DNA from: Lactobacillus sp.
Lineage (GTDB): Bacteria; Bacillota; Bacilli; Lactobacillales; Lactobacillaceae
Length of the DNA: 64,000 nucleotides
Assembly (NCBI GenBank): GCA_022484695.1
Contig: JAKVKU010000015.1
Span: 1-64,000 of the forward strand
Reading direction: 5' to 3'
Of this stretch, positions 15,611-24,273 are shown one piece after another; position 1 is the stretch's first letter, and each line of letters opens with the position of its first letter. The notes beneath the pieces were generated by a model, which was not told the origin of the DNA, did not search any database, and saw only the letters and a program-made list of their open reading frames with translations. The position numbers and the translations under genes were made by a program.

Positions 15611-16408
15611 TTGACAGAAAAACGCATTATCGCCCACCGGGGGCTACCCACCCTGGCACCGGAAAACACCTTGGCCAATTTTGAGTTAATGCCCCAGTAC
15701 GGTGTCAATTGGCTGGAGACGGACTTAGGCATCACTAAGGATGAACAAGCCGTGGTCTTACACGATGACTATTTAGACCGGACCACCAATGGCAGTGGGG
15801 CTTTGACGGCCACTAGTTTCAGGGATTTAGAAACCTATTCCGCCGGCAGCTGGTTTGCCAAATCCTTTGCCCAGGCTAAGGTGCCAACTTTAGACCAACT
15901 GGTGCAATTTTTGAATCGGACTAAAATTAACGCCAACATTGAATTAAAGGCCGTGATTGGTCCCAACGCTAATGCCTTAGCCGACCGGTTAGTGGCCCAA
16001 TTCGCCTTAGCCATCGATGCTTTGGACCCGGGGATCGATTTGATCGTGTCATCCTTTAATCCCATCATGTTGTTAAAATTAAAGCGGCTGCGGCCCAACG
16101 TGAAATTCGCCGTGCTGTTTGAAAATCATACTTTCTATGAAGATTGGACCTTGATCATGCAAGCGGTGGGGGCTAAAATCATTCATCCCCAAAACGAAGG
16201 TTTAACCAAAGCCACCGTTCAGGCCATGAAAGCTTATGGCTATGAAGTCAATGTGTGGACTGTGGATCGAATCGACCGGGCCAATGAATTATTCAACTGG
16301 GGGGTGGACAGTATCTTCACCAACGTGGCCGACCAATTCAGCGCTATCCAATCCGGAGCTAAGGAAAGGACTGAAGGTTATGGCCACTTCCTCACCACAT
16401 GGTACTGA
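15611..16408 (+). CDS. Glycerophosphodiester phosphodiesterase
   Basis: A 265-residue cytoplasmic GDPD that should split glycerophosphodiesters into glycerol 3-phosphate and an alcohol. Catalytic motifs are present: AHRG (His/Arg), PENT, ETDLGITKD, and LHDDYLDRTTNG, with later NIELK. The start is TTG with GGAGG 7 nt upstream; no ATG fits. The downstream MFS transporter gene overlaps its 3-prime end by 29 nt, so the two are cotranscribed. The pair suggests uptake and breakdown of a phosphodiester, which is inferred. Confidence 0.9.
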   Translation: MTEKRIIAHRGLPTLAPENTLANFELMPQYGVNWLETDLGITKDEQAVVLHDDYLDRTTNGSGALTATSFRDLETYSAGSWFAKSFAQAKVPTLDQLVQFLNRTKINANIELKAVIGPNANALADRLVAQFALAIDALDPGIDLIVSSFNPIMLLKLKRLRPNVKFAVLFENHTFYEDWTLIMQAVGAKIIHPQNEGLTKATVQAMKAYGYEVNVWTVDRIDRANELFNWGVDSIFTNVADQFSAIQSGAKERTEGYGHFLTTWY

Positions 16409-17690
16409 GCATCACCTGCTGGCTAGGTTAGGCTTTGATTCGACCCATCAGTTAGGTGGTTTCTTAGCCGTGGTCATGTCTGGGCAAATTATTTATTCCG
16501 CCTTTGAAGCCTTTAAGGGCACCTTTTACAACTTGCTTTTAAAAGTTCTGGGCGTAACTAACGGTCAATTAGGGGCAATTTTCACCTTGATCGGCATTTC
16601 CGTGTTCTTTTACATACCCGGCGGCTGGATCAACAATCGTTTTTCCGTACGTTCAGTGTTGATCACTGGCTTGCTGACCCGCATGCTCACCATGTTTGTC
16701 ATTATCTTCTTCCAACCTAGTTTCGGGGTGTTACAAGTCATTGCCGTTATTTGGGGCTTGACCGACGCCTTCTTTTGGCCGGGGGTTTTAAATGGCATCG
16801 TCTTGTTGTCCGACCAGGCCCATCGGGGATTAGCCTTTGGACTGCTGGAATCCATTCGCCGGGCGGCTGAAATGCTGATGAACCTCTTATTGGTGGGGGC
16901 CATGGCCTTATTTGGGGGCATTAGTATCTTTAAAACGGGGATGCTGGTATATAATCTCTTGATTATCCCCGTAGTCTTTTGCATTCTTAAATACGTCCCT
17001 AAAAATGGGATTGCCACCCAAAAGACGACTTCTAACGGCGCCAAAGCCTGGGAAGCTTTAAAGGGACTATTGAAAGTATTGACCATGCCGAAAATTTGGC
17101 TGGCGGCCATCACCGCCTTGACCATCTACTGGTCTTACATCAACTTGATTTATACCGTGCCTTATCTCCAGGCGGTTTTCCATATTTCCCAAACCCAAGC
17201 TTCCCTGTTTGGCATCATCAATACCGGGGGGATGGGGGTCTTGGCCGGGGTCATTTCTGGAAGTTTATCCGATTATGTCTTTAAGTCTTCTACCAAGATG
17301 ATGTTTGTGGCCCTGGGCCTGACCTTAGTGGCCCTGTTAGCCACATTATTGTTGCCCAAGGACGCCAACATGCTGTGGCCCAGCATTTTATTGCTATTAG
17401 TCTTTTCCTTTGCCATCTTCTTGGCCAAAAGTATCATGCTGACCCCCATCACCGAAGCCGGCGTGCCCAAAGACTACGTGGGTTCTTCCATGAGCGTGGG
17501 TTCCTTTGCCGCTTATGCCCCCGTATTTTGGGCGTATAGCTTAAATGGCCACATCATCGATGTGAACAAACCTGTAGCTGCTTACCAACGGATCTTCTTG
17601 ATCAGTGTGATCGTTGCGGCTGTTGGGGTGGTGGCAGCCTTTGTTTTGATGCTGGTGAGCCGTCAGAAACCAACCGCAACAACAAAATAA
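16380..17690 (+). CDS. Major facilitator superfamily transporter
   Basis: A 436-residue protein with about 12 membrane helices and an MFS-type loop after helix 2 (GGWINNRFSVRSVL). I placed the start at the ATG at 16380, preceded by GAAGG, rather than the earlier in-frame ATG at 16236, which lies deep in the GDPD gene. Overlap with GDPD implies translational coupling. Glycerophosphodiesters or glycerol 3-phosphate are likely substrates by context, but the sequence does not prove it. Confidence 0.85.
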   Translation: MATSSPHGTEHHLLARLGFDSTHQLGGFLAVVMSGQIIYSAFEAFKGTFYNLLLKVLGVTNGQLGAIFTLIGISVFFYIPGGWINNRFSVRSVLITGLLTRMLTMFVIIFFQPSFGVLQVIAVIWGLTDAFFWPGVLNGIVLLSDQAHRGLAFGLLESIRRAAEMLMNLLLVGAMALFGGISIFKTGMLVYNLLIIPVVFCILKYVPKNGIATQKTTSNGAKAWEALKGLLKVLTMPKIWLAAITALTIYWSYINLIYTVPYLQAVFHISQTQASLFGIINTGGMGVLAGVISGSLSDYVFKSSTKMMFVALGLTLVALLATLLLPKDANMLWPSILLLLVFSFAIFLAKSIMLTPITEAGVPKDYVGSSMSVGSFAAYAPVFWAYSLNGHIIDVNKPVAAYQRIFLISVIVAAVGVVAAFVLMLVSRQKPTATTK

Positions 17691-17701
17691 ATTAGCAATG
17701 C

Positions 17702-17742
17702 AAATGACATGTGTGTCCAAGCCGGAGCTCATGTCATTTTTT
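17702..17742 (+). terminator. Terminator after the MFS gene
   Basis: AAATGACAT / ATGTCATTT arms followed by a T-run. Confidence 0.75.
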
Positions 17743-17754
17743 GGTGGCACAAAA

Positions 17755-17789
17755 AAACGACCTAACTCCACAAAGGAATTAAGCCGTTT
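17755..17789 (-). terminator. Terminator after the TPM-domain gene
   Basis: Imperfect stem AAACGACCTAACTCC / GGAATTAAGCCGTTT with a T-run on the minus strand. Confidence 0.55.
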
Positions 17790-17813
17790 GACGTATTTAT
17801 ATTTAGGCGTGGT

Positions 17814-18668
17814 TTAAATCGAAGAGCCACCGCCGCCGGATGAACCGCCGCCACCAGAGAAGCCGCCGAAGCCACCCCCTGATGAACCGCCACCGGAGCC
17901 GCCGCCAAAACCACCGCCGCCTCCGCCTAGGAAGATCCACCATGGGAAGTCACCACCGCCACCCCGGTTTCTAGGGCCTTTACCCCCACCGCCACTATTG
18001 CGGAGAACGTATGCGATGACCAAAATGGCGATGACAAAGCCACCAATTTTCTTCCAAGTCAGCCAGCTGCCAGATTGTTTACCCTTCAAGCGATTGACCT
18101 CGTCTTGGGACAGACTGTTCTTATCGCCCTTATAGCCATAGTGGCTATCGATTAGGGAGGTGACACTATTAAAAGTCTTTTGTAGACCCGTGTTCACCTT
18201 GGCTGAATCACTAGATTTTAAATCAGCTTTATTGTCATTTAAAATCCGCCCGGAAATGGAATCAGTAATGACATCTTCCATGCCGTAGCCCACTTCAATA
18301 CGGACATTGCGCTGGCCGCCATTTAAAGCATATAAGATTAAAATCCCGTTATCCTTACCGGCCTGGCCGATGCCCCACTTCTGGAACAGATCCGGGGCAT
18401 AACTGTCAATGTCGTCCCCGCCGGTACTCTTGATCACCGCCACCACCACTTGGGGTTTGGCCTTGGTATCTTGATAGTACAGGTTTTTATCGCTGACTAA
18501 TTTTTTCGTCTTATCATCTAATAAGGTATTGGTTTCATCATAGAAATTATATTGGGGCTTGGCCGGCATGGCCGCTTGCGCTGCCGTGGCGGTCCACAGA
18601 CTGACCAACAGCCCCAAACCCACTGCTAAAAAGCTTAAGAGTTTACGGTGCTTTTCCACCCGACTCAC
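17814..18668 (-). CDS. TPM-domain (YgcG-like) membrane protein with Gly/Ser-rich tail
   Basis: A 284-residue protein with a signal peptide (LLSFLAVGLGLLVSLW then AQAA), an extracellular TPM domain (about residues 40-165, with YNFYDETNTLLDD and the motif VGYGMED), one membrane helix near residue 215, and a tail of Gly and Ser repeats ending SSGGGGSSI. TPM proteins with LemA are thought to act in envelope stress or membrane protein quality control. It overlaps the LemA stop by 4 nt (ATGA), showing coupling. Confidence 0.9.
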   Translation of the reverse strand: MSRVEKHRKLLSFLAVGLGLLVSLWTATAAQAAMPAKPQYNFYDETNTLLDDKTKKLVSDKNLYYQDTKAKPQVVVAVIKSTGGDDIDSYAPDLFQKWGIGQAGKDNGILILYALNGGQRNVRIEVGYGMEDVITDSISGRILNDNKADLKSSDSAKVNTGLQKTFNSVTSLIDSHYGYKGDKNSLSQDEVNRLKGKQSGSWLTWKKIGGFVIAILVIAYVLRNSGGGGKGPRNRGGGGDFPWWIFLGGGGGGFGGGSGGGSSGGGFGGFSGGGGSSGGGGSSI

Positions 18669-19276
18669 TTCCCGTCAGTGGTATCGCTAAAGTCCACCTT
18701 TGGCGCAGTTTCAGCAGCCTTGGTTGCCTTGAAGTAAGGTTTTTGGCCCATGCCCATGGCATTGGCAAAGATATTCTTAGGGAAAGTAACCACGTTTTGG
18801 TTGTAGCTTTGAACCGCATCGTTGTAACGTTTACGTTCCACAGCGATCCGATTTTCAGTCCCCTCTAATTGCGTCATTAACGTCTGGACATTTTCATTGC
18901 TCTTTAATTGGGGATAGTTTTCTTGGATCACATTGACCAAAGTGCCCACGGATTGATCCAATTTAGCGTTGGCCGCCATCTTCTCTTTAGTGGTACCCGC
19001 CCCGGCATATTGGGTCCGGGCTTTAGAAATATCACCGAAGACTTTTTGTTCTTGTTTCATGCTACCCTTAACGGAATTGACTAAGTTCGGTACCAAGTCA
19101 TAGCGCCGTTGCATGACGTTTTGAACTTGCGACCACTTGGCGTCCACATTTTGATTTTGTTTGGCTAAACTGTTGTAGGTCCCCACCCCAATCGCGATGA
19201 CCCCCACCACAATAATGGCCAGACCAATGAGTATATTTCTGGTTGTATGACTTTTATTCTGATTTTGTGAATTCAT
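18665..19276 (-). CDS. lemA: LemA family protein
   Basis: A 203-residue protein with one N-terminal membrane helix (NILIGLAIIVVGVIAIGVG) and a long alpha-helical LemA domain. The family signature is visible: KWSQVQNVMQRRYDLVPNLV, then QLEGTENRIAVERKRYND. AGAGGAG precedes the ATG. It is first in a two-gene operon with the TPM-domain protein, a pairing common in bacteria. Its molecular function is not settled in the family. Confidence 0.92.
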   Translation of the reverse strand: MNSQNQNKSHTTRNILIGLAIIVVGVIAIGVGTYNSLAKQNQNVDAKWSQVQNVMQRRYDLVPNLVNSVKGSMKQEQKVFGDISKARTQYAGAGTTKEKMAANAKLDQSVGTLVNVIQENYPQLKSNENVQTLMTQLEGTENRIAVERKRYNDAVQSYNQNVVTFPKNIFANAMGMGQKPYFKATKAAETAPKVDFSDTTDGK

Positions 19277-19369
19277 TTGACTGCTCCTCTTTATAAGTGA
19301 CTTATCTACATTTTATCATGTTTGCCCCAAACTAATTCAGTCTTAAGGCCGAATCTGCCGTGACGTTAT

Positions 19370-19384
19370 TTATAATCATTCAAA
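19370..19384. promoter_or_regulatory. PerR-like box (weak)
   Basis: TTATAATCATTCAAA matches the PerR/Fur consensus TTATAATNATTATAA at 12 of 14 positions. It lies between lemA and dps, about 170 bp before dps, so its role in dps control is uncertain. Confidence 0.25.
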
Positions 19385-19554
19385 TATAAATCAGGACACT
19401 ATTTTCAGATATTGGGCACGTTATGAAAACAGGCCTGGCAACAATCCCCTGAAAACGCCCTGGTAAACCCTTTCCTTGCCTTTTGACTGGCAATTCAGTA
19501 TCATTAAGATAGTACCAAAATTTAAAATCACTATAAACTAGGAGGCTGTAAGTA

Positions 19555-20061
19555 ATGATTGATAAACTGAAAGTATCTGGCCACGACAATTACGATTTTC
19601 CAAAAACTCGCGCCGCATTAAATCAATTAGTTGCTGACATTAGTCAATTAAGTGTGAATATCCATCAAACACACTGGTACATGCGAGGGAAGGAATTCTT
19701 CAGACTACATCCCCTCATGGACGACTACATGGACCAATTGGCTGAACAATTAGATCAAATTGCAGAACGACTCATCGAAATTGGTGGGGCCCCTTATTCT
19801 ACAACTCGGGAATTTATCGATCATACTGGTTTGCCTGAAGAAACTGGTGAATTTGGCAAGTACACCTTAGAAGACTACATGGAACGCTTAGTGAATCAAT
19901 ATGAATATCTTCGGGATGTTTTCCAACAAGCCATGTTGGTCAGCGATGAAGAAAAAGACTGGCCAACTCAAGACATGTTGAATGGCATGAAAGAACTGAC
20001 AGATAAGAATATCTGGATGTTAAATGCCTTCTTAGGCAAAGGCCCATTCGGCGACAAATAA
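19555..20061 (+). CDS. dps: Dps family DNA-protection / ferritin-like protein
   Basis: A 168-residue four-helix-bundle protein. The ferroxidase ligands typical of Dps are visible in HQTHWYMRGKEFFRLHPLMDDY and in the following DQLAEQLDQIAERLI. It should form a 12-subunit shell that oxidises and stores iron and limits peroxide damage. AGGAGG precedes the ATG. The gene is monocistronic, with a strong terminator after it. Confidence 0.93.
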   Translation: MIDKLKVSGHDNYDFPKTRAALNQLVADISQLSVNIHQTHWYMRGKEFFRLHPLMDDYMDQLAEQLDQIAERLIEIGGAPYSTTREFIDHTGLPEETGEFGKYTLEDYMERLVNQYEYLRDVFQQAMLVSDEEKDWPTQDMLNGMKELTDKNIWMLNAFLGKGPFGDK

Positions 20062-20108
20062 ATCCAAACTTTCGGCTCACTACTGAAGTTTGTAACCTTA
20101 AATAAAAT

Positions 20109-20154
20109 AATAGGACACCTTTAAAATCGCCTTGGATTTTAAAGGTGTCCTATT
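20109..20154. terminator. Terminator after dps
   Basis: About 20-bp arms (AATAGGACACCTTTAAAATC and complement) with flanking A and T runs; probably works in both directions. Confidence 0.85.
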
Positions 20155-20198
20155 TCATTTGAGTAATTACGTCACGTTATATCTTGATGATAAAAATT

Positions 20199-20966
20199 TT
20201 AAGGATCCTTGGCGTCGTCTTCAACCACCTGTTGCTCTAAAGCAGAATGCAACTGGCGCAGCTCCGTGACTTGGGCTTCAATGGAGCCCAGCATCTCTGT
20301 TTGAATCTTTTGAATTTGTAACAGATTAGGATTGTCTTGTTGGATCATGTGATCTACTTTGGCATGTAAGACCCGAATCTCTTCTTCAGACTTCAGATTC
20401 ACATGATAATCATTACGGGATTCCATGCGGTCATATTCTGAAGACCGATTTTGACTCATCATAATGAGTGGTGCCTGAATAGCCGCCACCATACTTAAAA
20501 ATAAGTTCAATAGGATAAAAGGAAATGGATCAAAATTCGCGCCAAACAAATGCAAGGTATTGATCACGATCCAAATGACCATCACGGAGACAAAGGAAAT
20601 AATAAACGGCCAACTACCACCGAAGTGGGCAACAGCATCCGCCACCCGCTGACCAAATGTTAACGAGTTTTCCAATTGCTCACGGACATCGATGACCTGG
20701 TAAGCGTCTTTAGCTAAGACCCGGGTCAATTTCTGATTCAGCTTGTGATTTTGTCGATAGTCCTTGGCAATCATCTGGTCCATTCTACGCAAGCGATAGA
20801 CGACCAGATGCTCATTACAAATAAAGTCTTGGTTTGCTGCCTTTGGATAGTCCCGACGAATCAACGCCCTTAAAGAACCATCCAAATCTTCTAGGAACAC
20901 GCCCCCCACCAGATCATATTGTTTATGATCCACGAGGCAACGCGCTTTATAGCCTGTTTTTTTCAT
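20199..20966 (-). CDS. DUF1003 membrane protein
   Basis: A 255-residue protein of the DUF1003 family. The conserved block GQRVADAVAHFGGSWPFI begins near residue 110 and is followed by two membrane helices and a C-terminal helical tail. Start chosen at the ATG at 20966, with GAGGTG 9 nt upstream; an in-frame TTG at 20987 would include that site. A short ORF (20995-21090) ends 28 nt upstream. Function in the family is unknown. Confidence 0.85.
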   Translation of the reverse strand: MKKTGYKARCLVDHKQYDLVGGVFLEDLDGSLRALIRRDYPKAANQDFICNEHLVVYRLRRMDQMIAKDYRQNHKLNQKLTRVLAKDAYQVIDVREQLENSLTFGQRVADAVAHFGGSWPFIISFVSVMVIWIVINTLHLFGANFDPFPFILLNLFLSMVAAIQAPLIMMSQNRSSEYDRMESRNDYHVNLKSEEEIRVLHAKVDHMIQQDNPNLLQIQKIQTEMLGSIEAQVTELRQLHSALEQQVVEDDAKDP

Positions 20967-20994
20967 GGTGTTAAACACCTCAATCAATCAAAAT

Positions 20995-21090
20995 TCAGCC
21001 TAAAGCCAGGCGGGTTACTTGCCCGGCCGTCTGCAGCTGATACGCCGCGGGACCATCATCTTCAATACTCGATATATGATGTTGTGACAT
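20995..21090 (-). CDS. 31-residue upstream ORF, possible leader peptide
   Basis: The ATG at 21090 has a purine-rich site (GGAAAGGTGGTGGG) upstream. The peptide starts MSQHHISSIEDDGPAAYQ and ends VTRLALG. It stops 28 nt before the start of the DUF1003 gene. It is not hydrophobic and has no known motif. Its position suggests a regulatory leader ORF, but it could be an independent small protein. Confidence 0.45.
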   Translation of the reverse strand: MSQHHISSIEDDGPAAYQLQTAGQVTRLALG

Positions 21091-21348
21091 AATAACCCAC
21101 CACCTTTCCTAGGTAAACCAAGTGCTCTTACAACACATTCATTATAGGCCCATGAAAAGTCAAAAGCAATCATTTTCATTCGGCCAAATATGGCTTTGTA
21201 GCAAGGCAAAAGGTCATTATCACGCTTGGAAAATTGGCCAGTCACGCTGCAATTGGTTAGCTTTTTAGATCATGTTATCCTTTAAACACAAAAATACGCG
21301 GTCCAAAACTATCGAATTAGTTTTGAGCCGTGTATTTAATCTTTTTGA

Positions 21349-22776
21349 TTAAGCATTAACAGCTTGGCGTGCTTGTTTGGCCTTGGCTGCTTTTGGTGCT
21401 GCGGTTTGCAGGCCGATGCCAGTCCAGCCGCTGACCAGGGAGAAGATTGGGCACAGTAAGCTGAAGAAGACAAATGGCAAGTATTGAATAGTAGGGACAC
21501 CCAAGGTATTGGCGATGAAGACCCCGCCAACGCCCCAAGGAACTAAGTAGTTCAAGACGGTCCCGCCATCTTCCAGGACCCGACCCAAGGCGCCATTGGC
21601 TAGGCCACCTTTGTTAAAGGTTTGTTTGAAAGCCCGACCTGGTAAGATGATGGATAAGAATTGTTCCCCAACGAAGATATTCACGCCGATACAAGCGGCT
21701 AAGGCAGCGGTGATCAGCTTGCCATGGCTGTTTAAGCGTTCTGATAAAGGCACCATGACGGCATTGATCAAGCCGAAGTGCACCAACAGACCCCCTAGGG
21801 ATAAGGTCAAGACGATCAAAGCCACGGTAGGCATCATGCTGACAATGCCGCCCCGGGATAAGAGCACGTTGACTTCATGGTTGCTGGTTTTAGCAATGTA
21901 ACCGTTGGTAATGATTTGGGTGGTTTTGGCAATGCCTAGGTTGGGATTGTTGAATAACATCATCCCCGCCGTGACGAAAATATTCATCAACATGGTGGGA
22001 ATAGCGGCAATCTTAAAGGCGGCACAGACAAAGACTAAGATGATGGGAATTAAAGCCCAGATAGAAATATGGAAATCGCCGTTCAAAGCCGCAACGGTTG
22101 TGGTGATTTTACTCATGTCCGCATGGTTGTGGCCCATGCCAATAATGGCAAAGGCAATGGTTGTGACCAACCCAGCTGGCAGGATCGACCATAAAATTGT
22201 TTTCATATGGCTGAACAGATCCGTGTCCACCACGGCGGCGGCTAAGTTGTTGGTTTCAGATAATGGGGATAATTTGTCCCCGAAGACGCCCCCGGAGATG
22301 ATGGCCCCGGCCACGATGGCAGGGTTGAAGTTCATAGTGACACCGATGCCGAAGAAGGCAATGCCCACGGTGGAAACCACGGTGAAGCAACTGCCCACGG
22401 CTGCCCCAACTAGGGCGCAGACTAGGAATACGGTGGGCAAGAACCACTGGGCGTTTAAGGCGGTGAAGCCATAAACCATTAACGTGGGGATAGTGCCGGC
22501 GGCGATCCAGGTACTGATCATGGCCCCAATCAAGATGAAAATCACGATGGGAATAATACCCTTATCAATACCGTCTTTGATGCCGGCGTTGATTTCTTGC
22601 CAGTTAAAGCCCCGCAATTTGGCCCAGAACATGGCCACGGTCATGGCCAGCAGCACGGGTACTTGTGGGGACAGGCCAAAGCCGATGACCCCCACGCCCA
22701 TAATAGCTAAAATCACTAATAACACAATAATTGCTTCGCCTAATCTAATCTTTTGAATCTTTTGTTTGGTTGTCAT
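21349..22776 (-). CDS. NhaC family transporter, probably for an amino acid
   Basis: A 475-residue integral membrane protein of the NhaC Na+/H+ antiporter family, with about 11 helices and the conserved regions GAAVGSCFTVVSTVGIAF and GGVFGDKLSPLSETNN. The start at ATG 22776 follows AGAGGAG. Upstream lies a T-box leader whose probable specifier is UAC (Tyr). T-box-controlled NhaC proteins such as YheL have been predicted to transport tyrosine, so amino-acid uptake is more likely here than simple sodium exchange; this remains inferred. Confidence 0.85.
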   Translation of the reverse strand: MTTKQKIQKIRLGEAIIVLLVILAIMGVGVIGFGLSPQVPVLLAMTVAMFWAKLRGFNWQEINAGIKDGIDKGIIPIVIFILIGAMISTWIAAGTIPTLMVYGFTALNAQWFLPTVFLVCALVGAAVGSCFTVVSTVGIAFFGIGVTMNFNPAIVAGAIISGGVFGDKLSPLSETNNLAAAVVDTDLFSHMKTILWSILPAGLVTTIAFAIIGMGHNHADMSKITTTVAALNGDFHISIWALIPIILVFVCAAFKIAAIPTMLMNIFVTAGMMLFNNPNLGIAKTTQIITNGYIAKTSNHEVNVLLSRGGIVSMMPTVALIVLTLSLGGLLVHFGLINAVMVPLSERLNSHGKLITAALAACIGVNIFVGEQFLSIILPGRAFKQTFNKGGLANGALGRVLEDGGTVLNYLVPWGVGGVFIANTLGVPTIQYLPFVFFSLLCPIFSLVSGWTGIGLQTAAPKAAKAKQARQAVNA

Positions 22777-22837
22777 AATATAATTCGCTCCTCTAATTGC
22801 CAATGTGTGCCAACTGCTTGGTGTTTATCAGATTGAA

Positions 22838-22879
22838 TCAATATCGGGCAATGCCGCCATTCGTTGTTTTCATTATCAT
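22838..22879 (-). CDS. 13-codon ORF between T-box and NhaC gene
   Basis: GAAGGAG stands 4 nt before ATG at 22879. The frame reads MIMKTTNGGIARY and stops; its last codon is Tyr (TAT). It begins directly after the T-box terminator and ends about 60 nt before the NhaC start. It could be a second-level leader peptide or a chance ORF with a good site. Confidence 0.35.
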   Translation of the reverse strand: MIMKTTNGGIARY

Positions 22880-22898
22880 TTTTCTCCTTCTTGGTACA

Positions 22899-23140
22899 AA
22901 AAAATCGCCCCTACTGTAATTAATTTACAATAGGGACGATTGACTTAGACCGTGGTACCACCCAGTTTGTGTACGGCAAATAATGCCATACACCACTCAC
23001 TAGAAGATAATGGATTCTAGCTGTTAACCATGGCCGTCAAGTTATTACGGTATTTCGTTAACTTTATCCTGATTGGTTCGCAGCAACCACCAACTTCCTG
23101 ACCCACAGATAAAGCACTACTTGATGTAAATCCGACCTTA
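22899..23140 (-). promoter_or_regulatory. T-box leader, probable Tyr specifier
   Basis: The minus strand holds the conserved T-box sequence GGGTGGTACCACGG, followed by a terminator hairpin (AATCGTCCCTATTGT / ACAGTAGGGGCGATT) and seven T residues at 22899-22942. Upstream is a structured stem I region with a GAAATACC segment in the place of the specifier, giving UAC (Tyr). Uncharged tRNA would favour the antiterminator and expression of the NhaC gene. T-box identity is strong; the specifier reading is less sure. Confidence 0.85.
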
Positions 23141-23186
23141 AATATTATAAATTGATTATAAGACGCCTAATTTGAAATTGCAAGGC

Positions 23187-24266
23187 TTATTTATAATCCA
23201 GTTCGAAGTCCGTACTTTTGAAGAAGTTTTTCTTAAAGATATAATTGGAAATCAGTCCCAGGGCCACCGGGGCTACGAAGAACATCAACACTAGCATCAA
23301 GATGTAGCCGGCACTGTGGTTGGCACTGGTCTGCCAAGCGGCCATGGGGCCAATGAGCCCGGCAAAACCAAAGCCCGCACTCATGGGCGTGCCTTTGATG
23401 CCGATGAGGGCACCGGCCGCGCCTAAGATGGCGGCGTTGATGCAAATGGGTAAATACAACTTGGGTTTAGCCAGCAAGTTGGCCATTTGAATCTTGGGGG
23501 ACCCCAGGAAATGGGCCAACGCTGTCCCGATGGTATTGCTGCGCCAGCCATAAATGGCTAGGGCAAATCCGGCGGCGGTGATGCCTAAATTGGCCGACCC
23601 AGAGCCTACCCCTTGGAGGGTAATGGCCGTGGCGATGCCCACCGACGAGATGGGTGATAAGATCAATAAGGCAAAGACAATGCCCATCACCGCCCCCATC
23701 AATACCGGTTGCAGGGTGGTCAATTGGGCCACCCCCAAACCAGTGGCTTGGGTGATGTAGCCCACCGGTGTGAGCAGCAAGTGCCCCAGCCCCCCAGCAA
23801 TGATCAAGATCAACGCTGGGACCAATAAAATAGTATAGGCCTTCAGGCGTTCCCCGAAAACCAAAACCAGGATGTAGCCTAAGCAAAGGGTGATGAAGAT
23901 ATTGATCACATCCCCGGTGCCTTTAACCACAAAGCCAGCTTTGGTGACTTGCATATTCCCTGCCCCAGCCATGGCGGCCATGGCTAAACCGGCTGTTTGA
24001 ATGGGGGTGAAATGACTCAACATACCCACACACACCCCACTTAAAACCGGCAACAGGGTCATGACGAAGGTGGTGATCATCACGATATAACTGGCCGGGG
24101 CGAATACCCCTTCCAAGGCCAGCATCAGCTGACCCAACAGTGCGCCCGGTACCAAAGCGACGACGACCCCAATTGCCAGGCCGTTTAAAACATTGAGAAA
24201 CATGGTCTTAATGGGGCCATTTTTCTTGGGTAGTGCTTTGGCACCCTGTGCATTGACTGATTCCAT
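23187..24266 (-). CDS. PTS_EIIC_2-type membrane protein
   Basis: A 359-residue protein with about 9-10 membrane helices, very rich in Gly, Ala and Leu, of the type annotated PTS transporter subunit IIC or PfoR-like regulator (PTS_EIIC_2). The conserved region GSGSANLGITAAGFALAIYGWRS is split here only by my citing it. It lacks IIA and IIB domains, so the usual PTS role is doubtful. I chose the ATG at 24266 with AAAGGAT upstream. It is third in the minus-strand operon after the aminotransferase and dehydrogenase, so it may move a keto acid, hydroxy acid or amino acid; that is speculation. Confidence 0.7.
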   Translation of the reverse strand: MESVNAQGAKALPKKNGPIKTMFLNVLNGLAIGVVVALVPGALLGQLMLALEGVFAPASYIVMITTFVMTLLPVLSGVCVGMLSHFTPIQTAGLAMAAMAGAGNMQVTKAGFVVKGTGDVINIFITLCLGYILVLVFGERLKAYTILLVPALILIIAGGLGHLLLTPVGYITQATGLGVAQLTTLQPVLMGAVMGIVFALLILSPISSVGIATAITLQGVGSGSANLGITAAGFALAIYGWRSNTIGTALAHFLGSPKIQMANLLAKPKLYLPICINAAILGAAGALIGIKGTPMSAGFGFAGLIGPMAAWQTSANHSAGYILMLVLMFFVAPVALGLISNYIFKKNFFKSTDFELDYK

Positions 24267-24273
24267 TGGCAAC

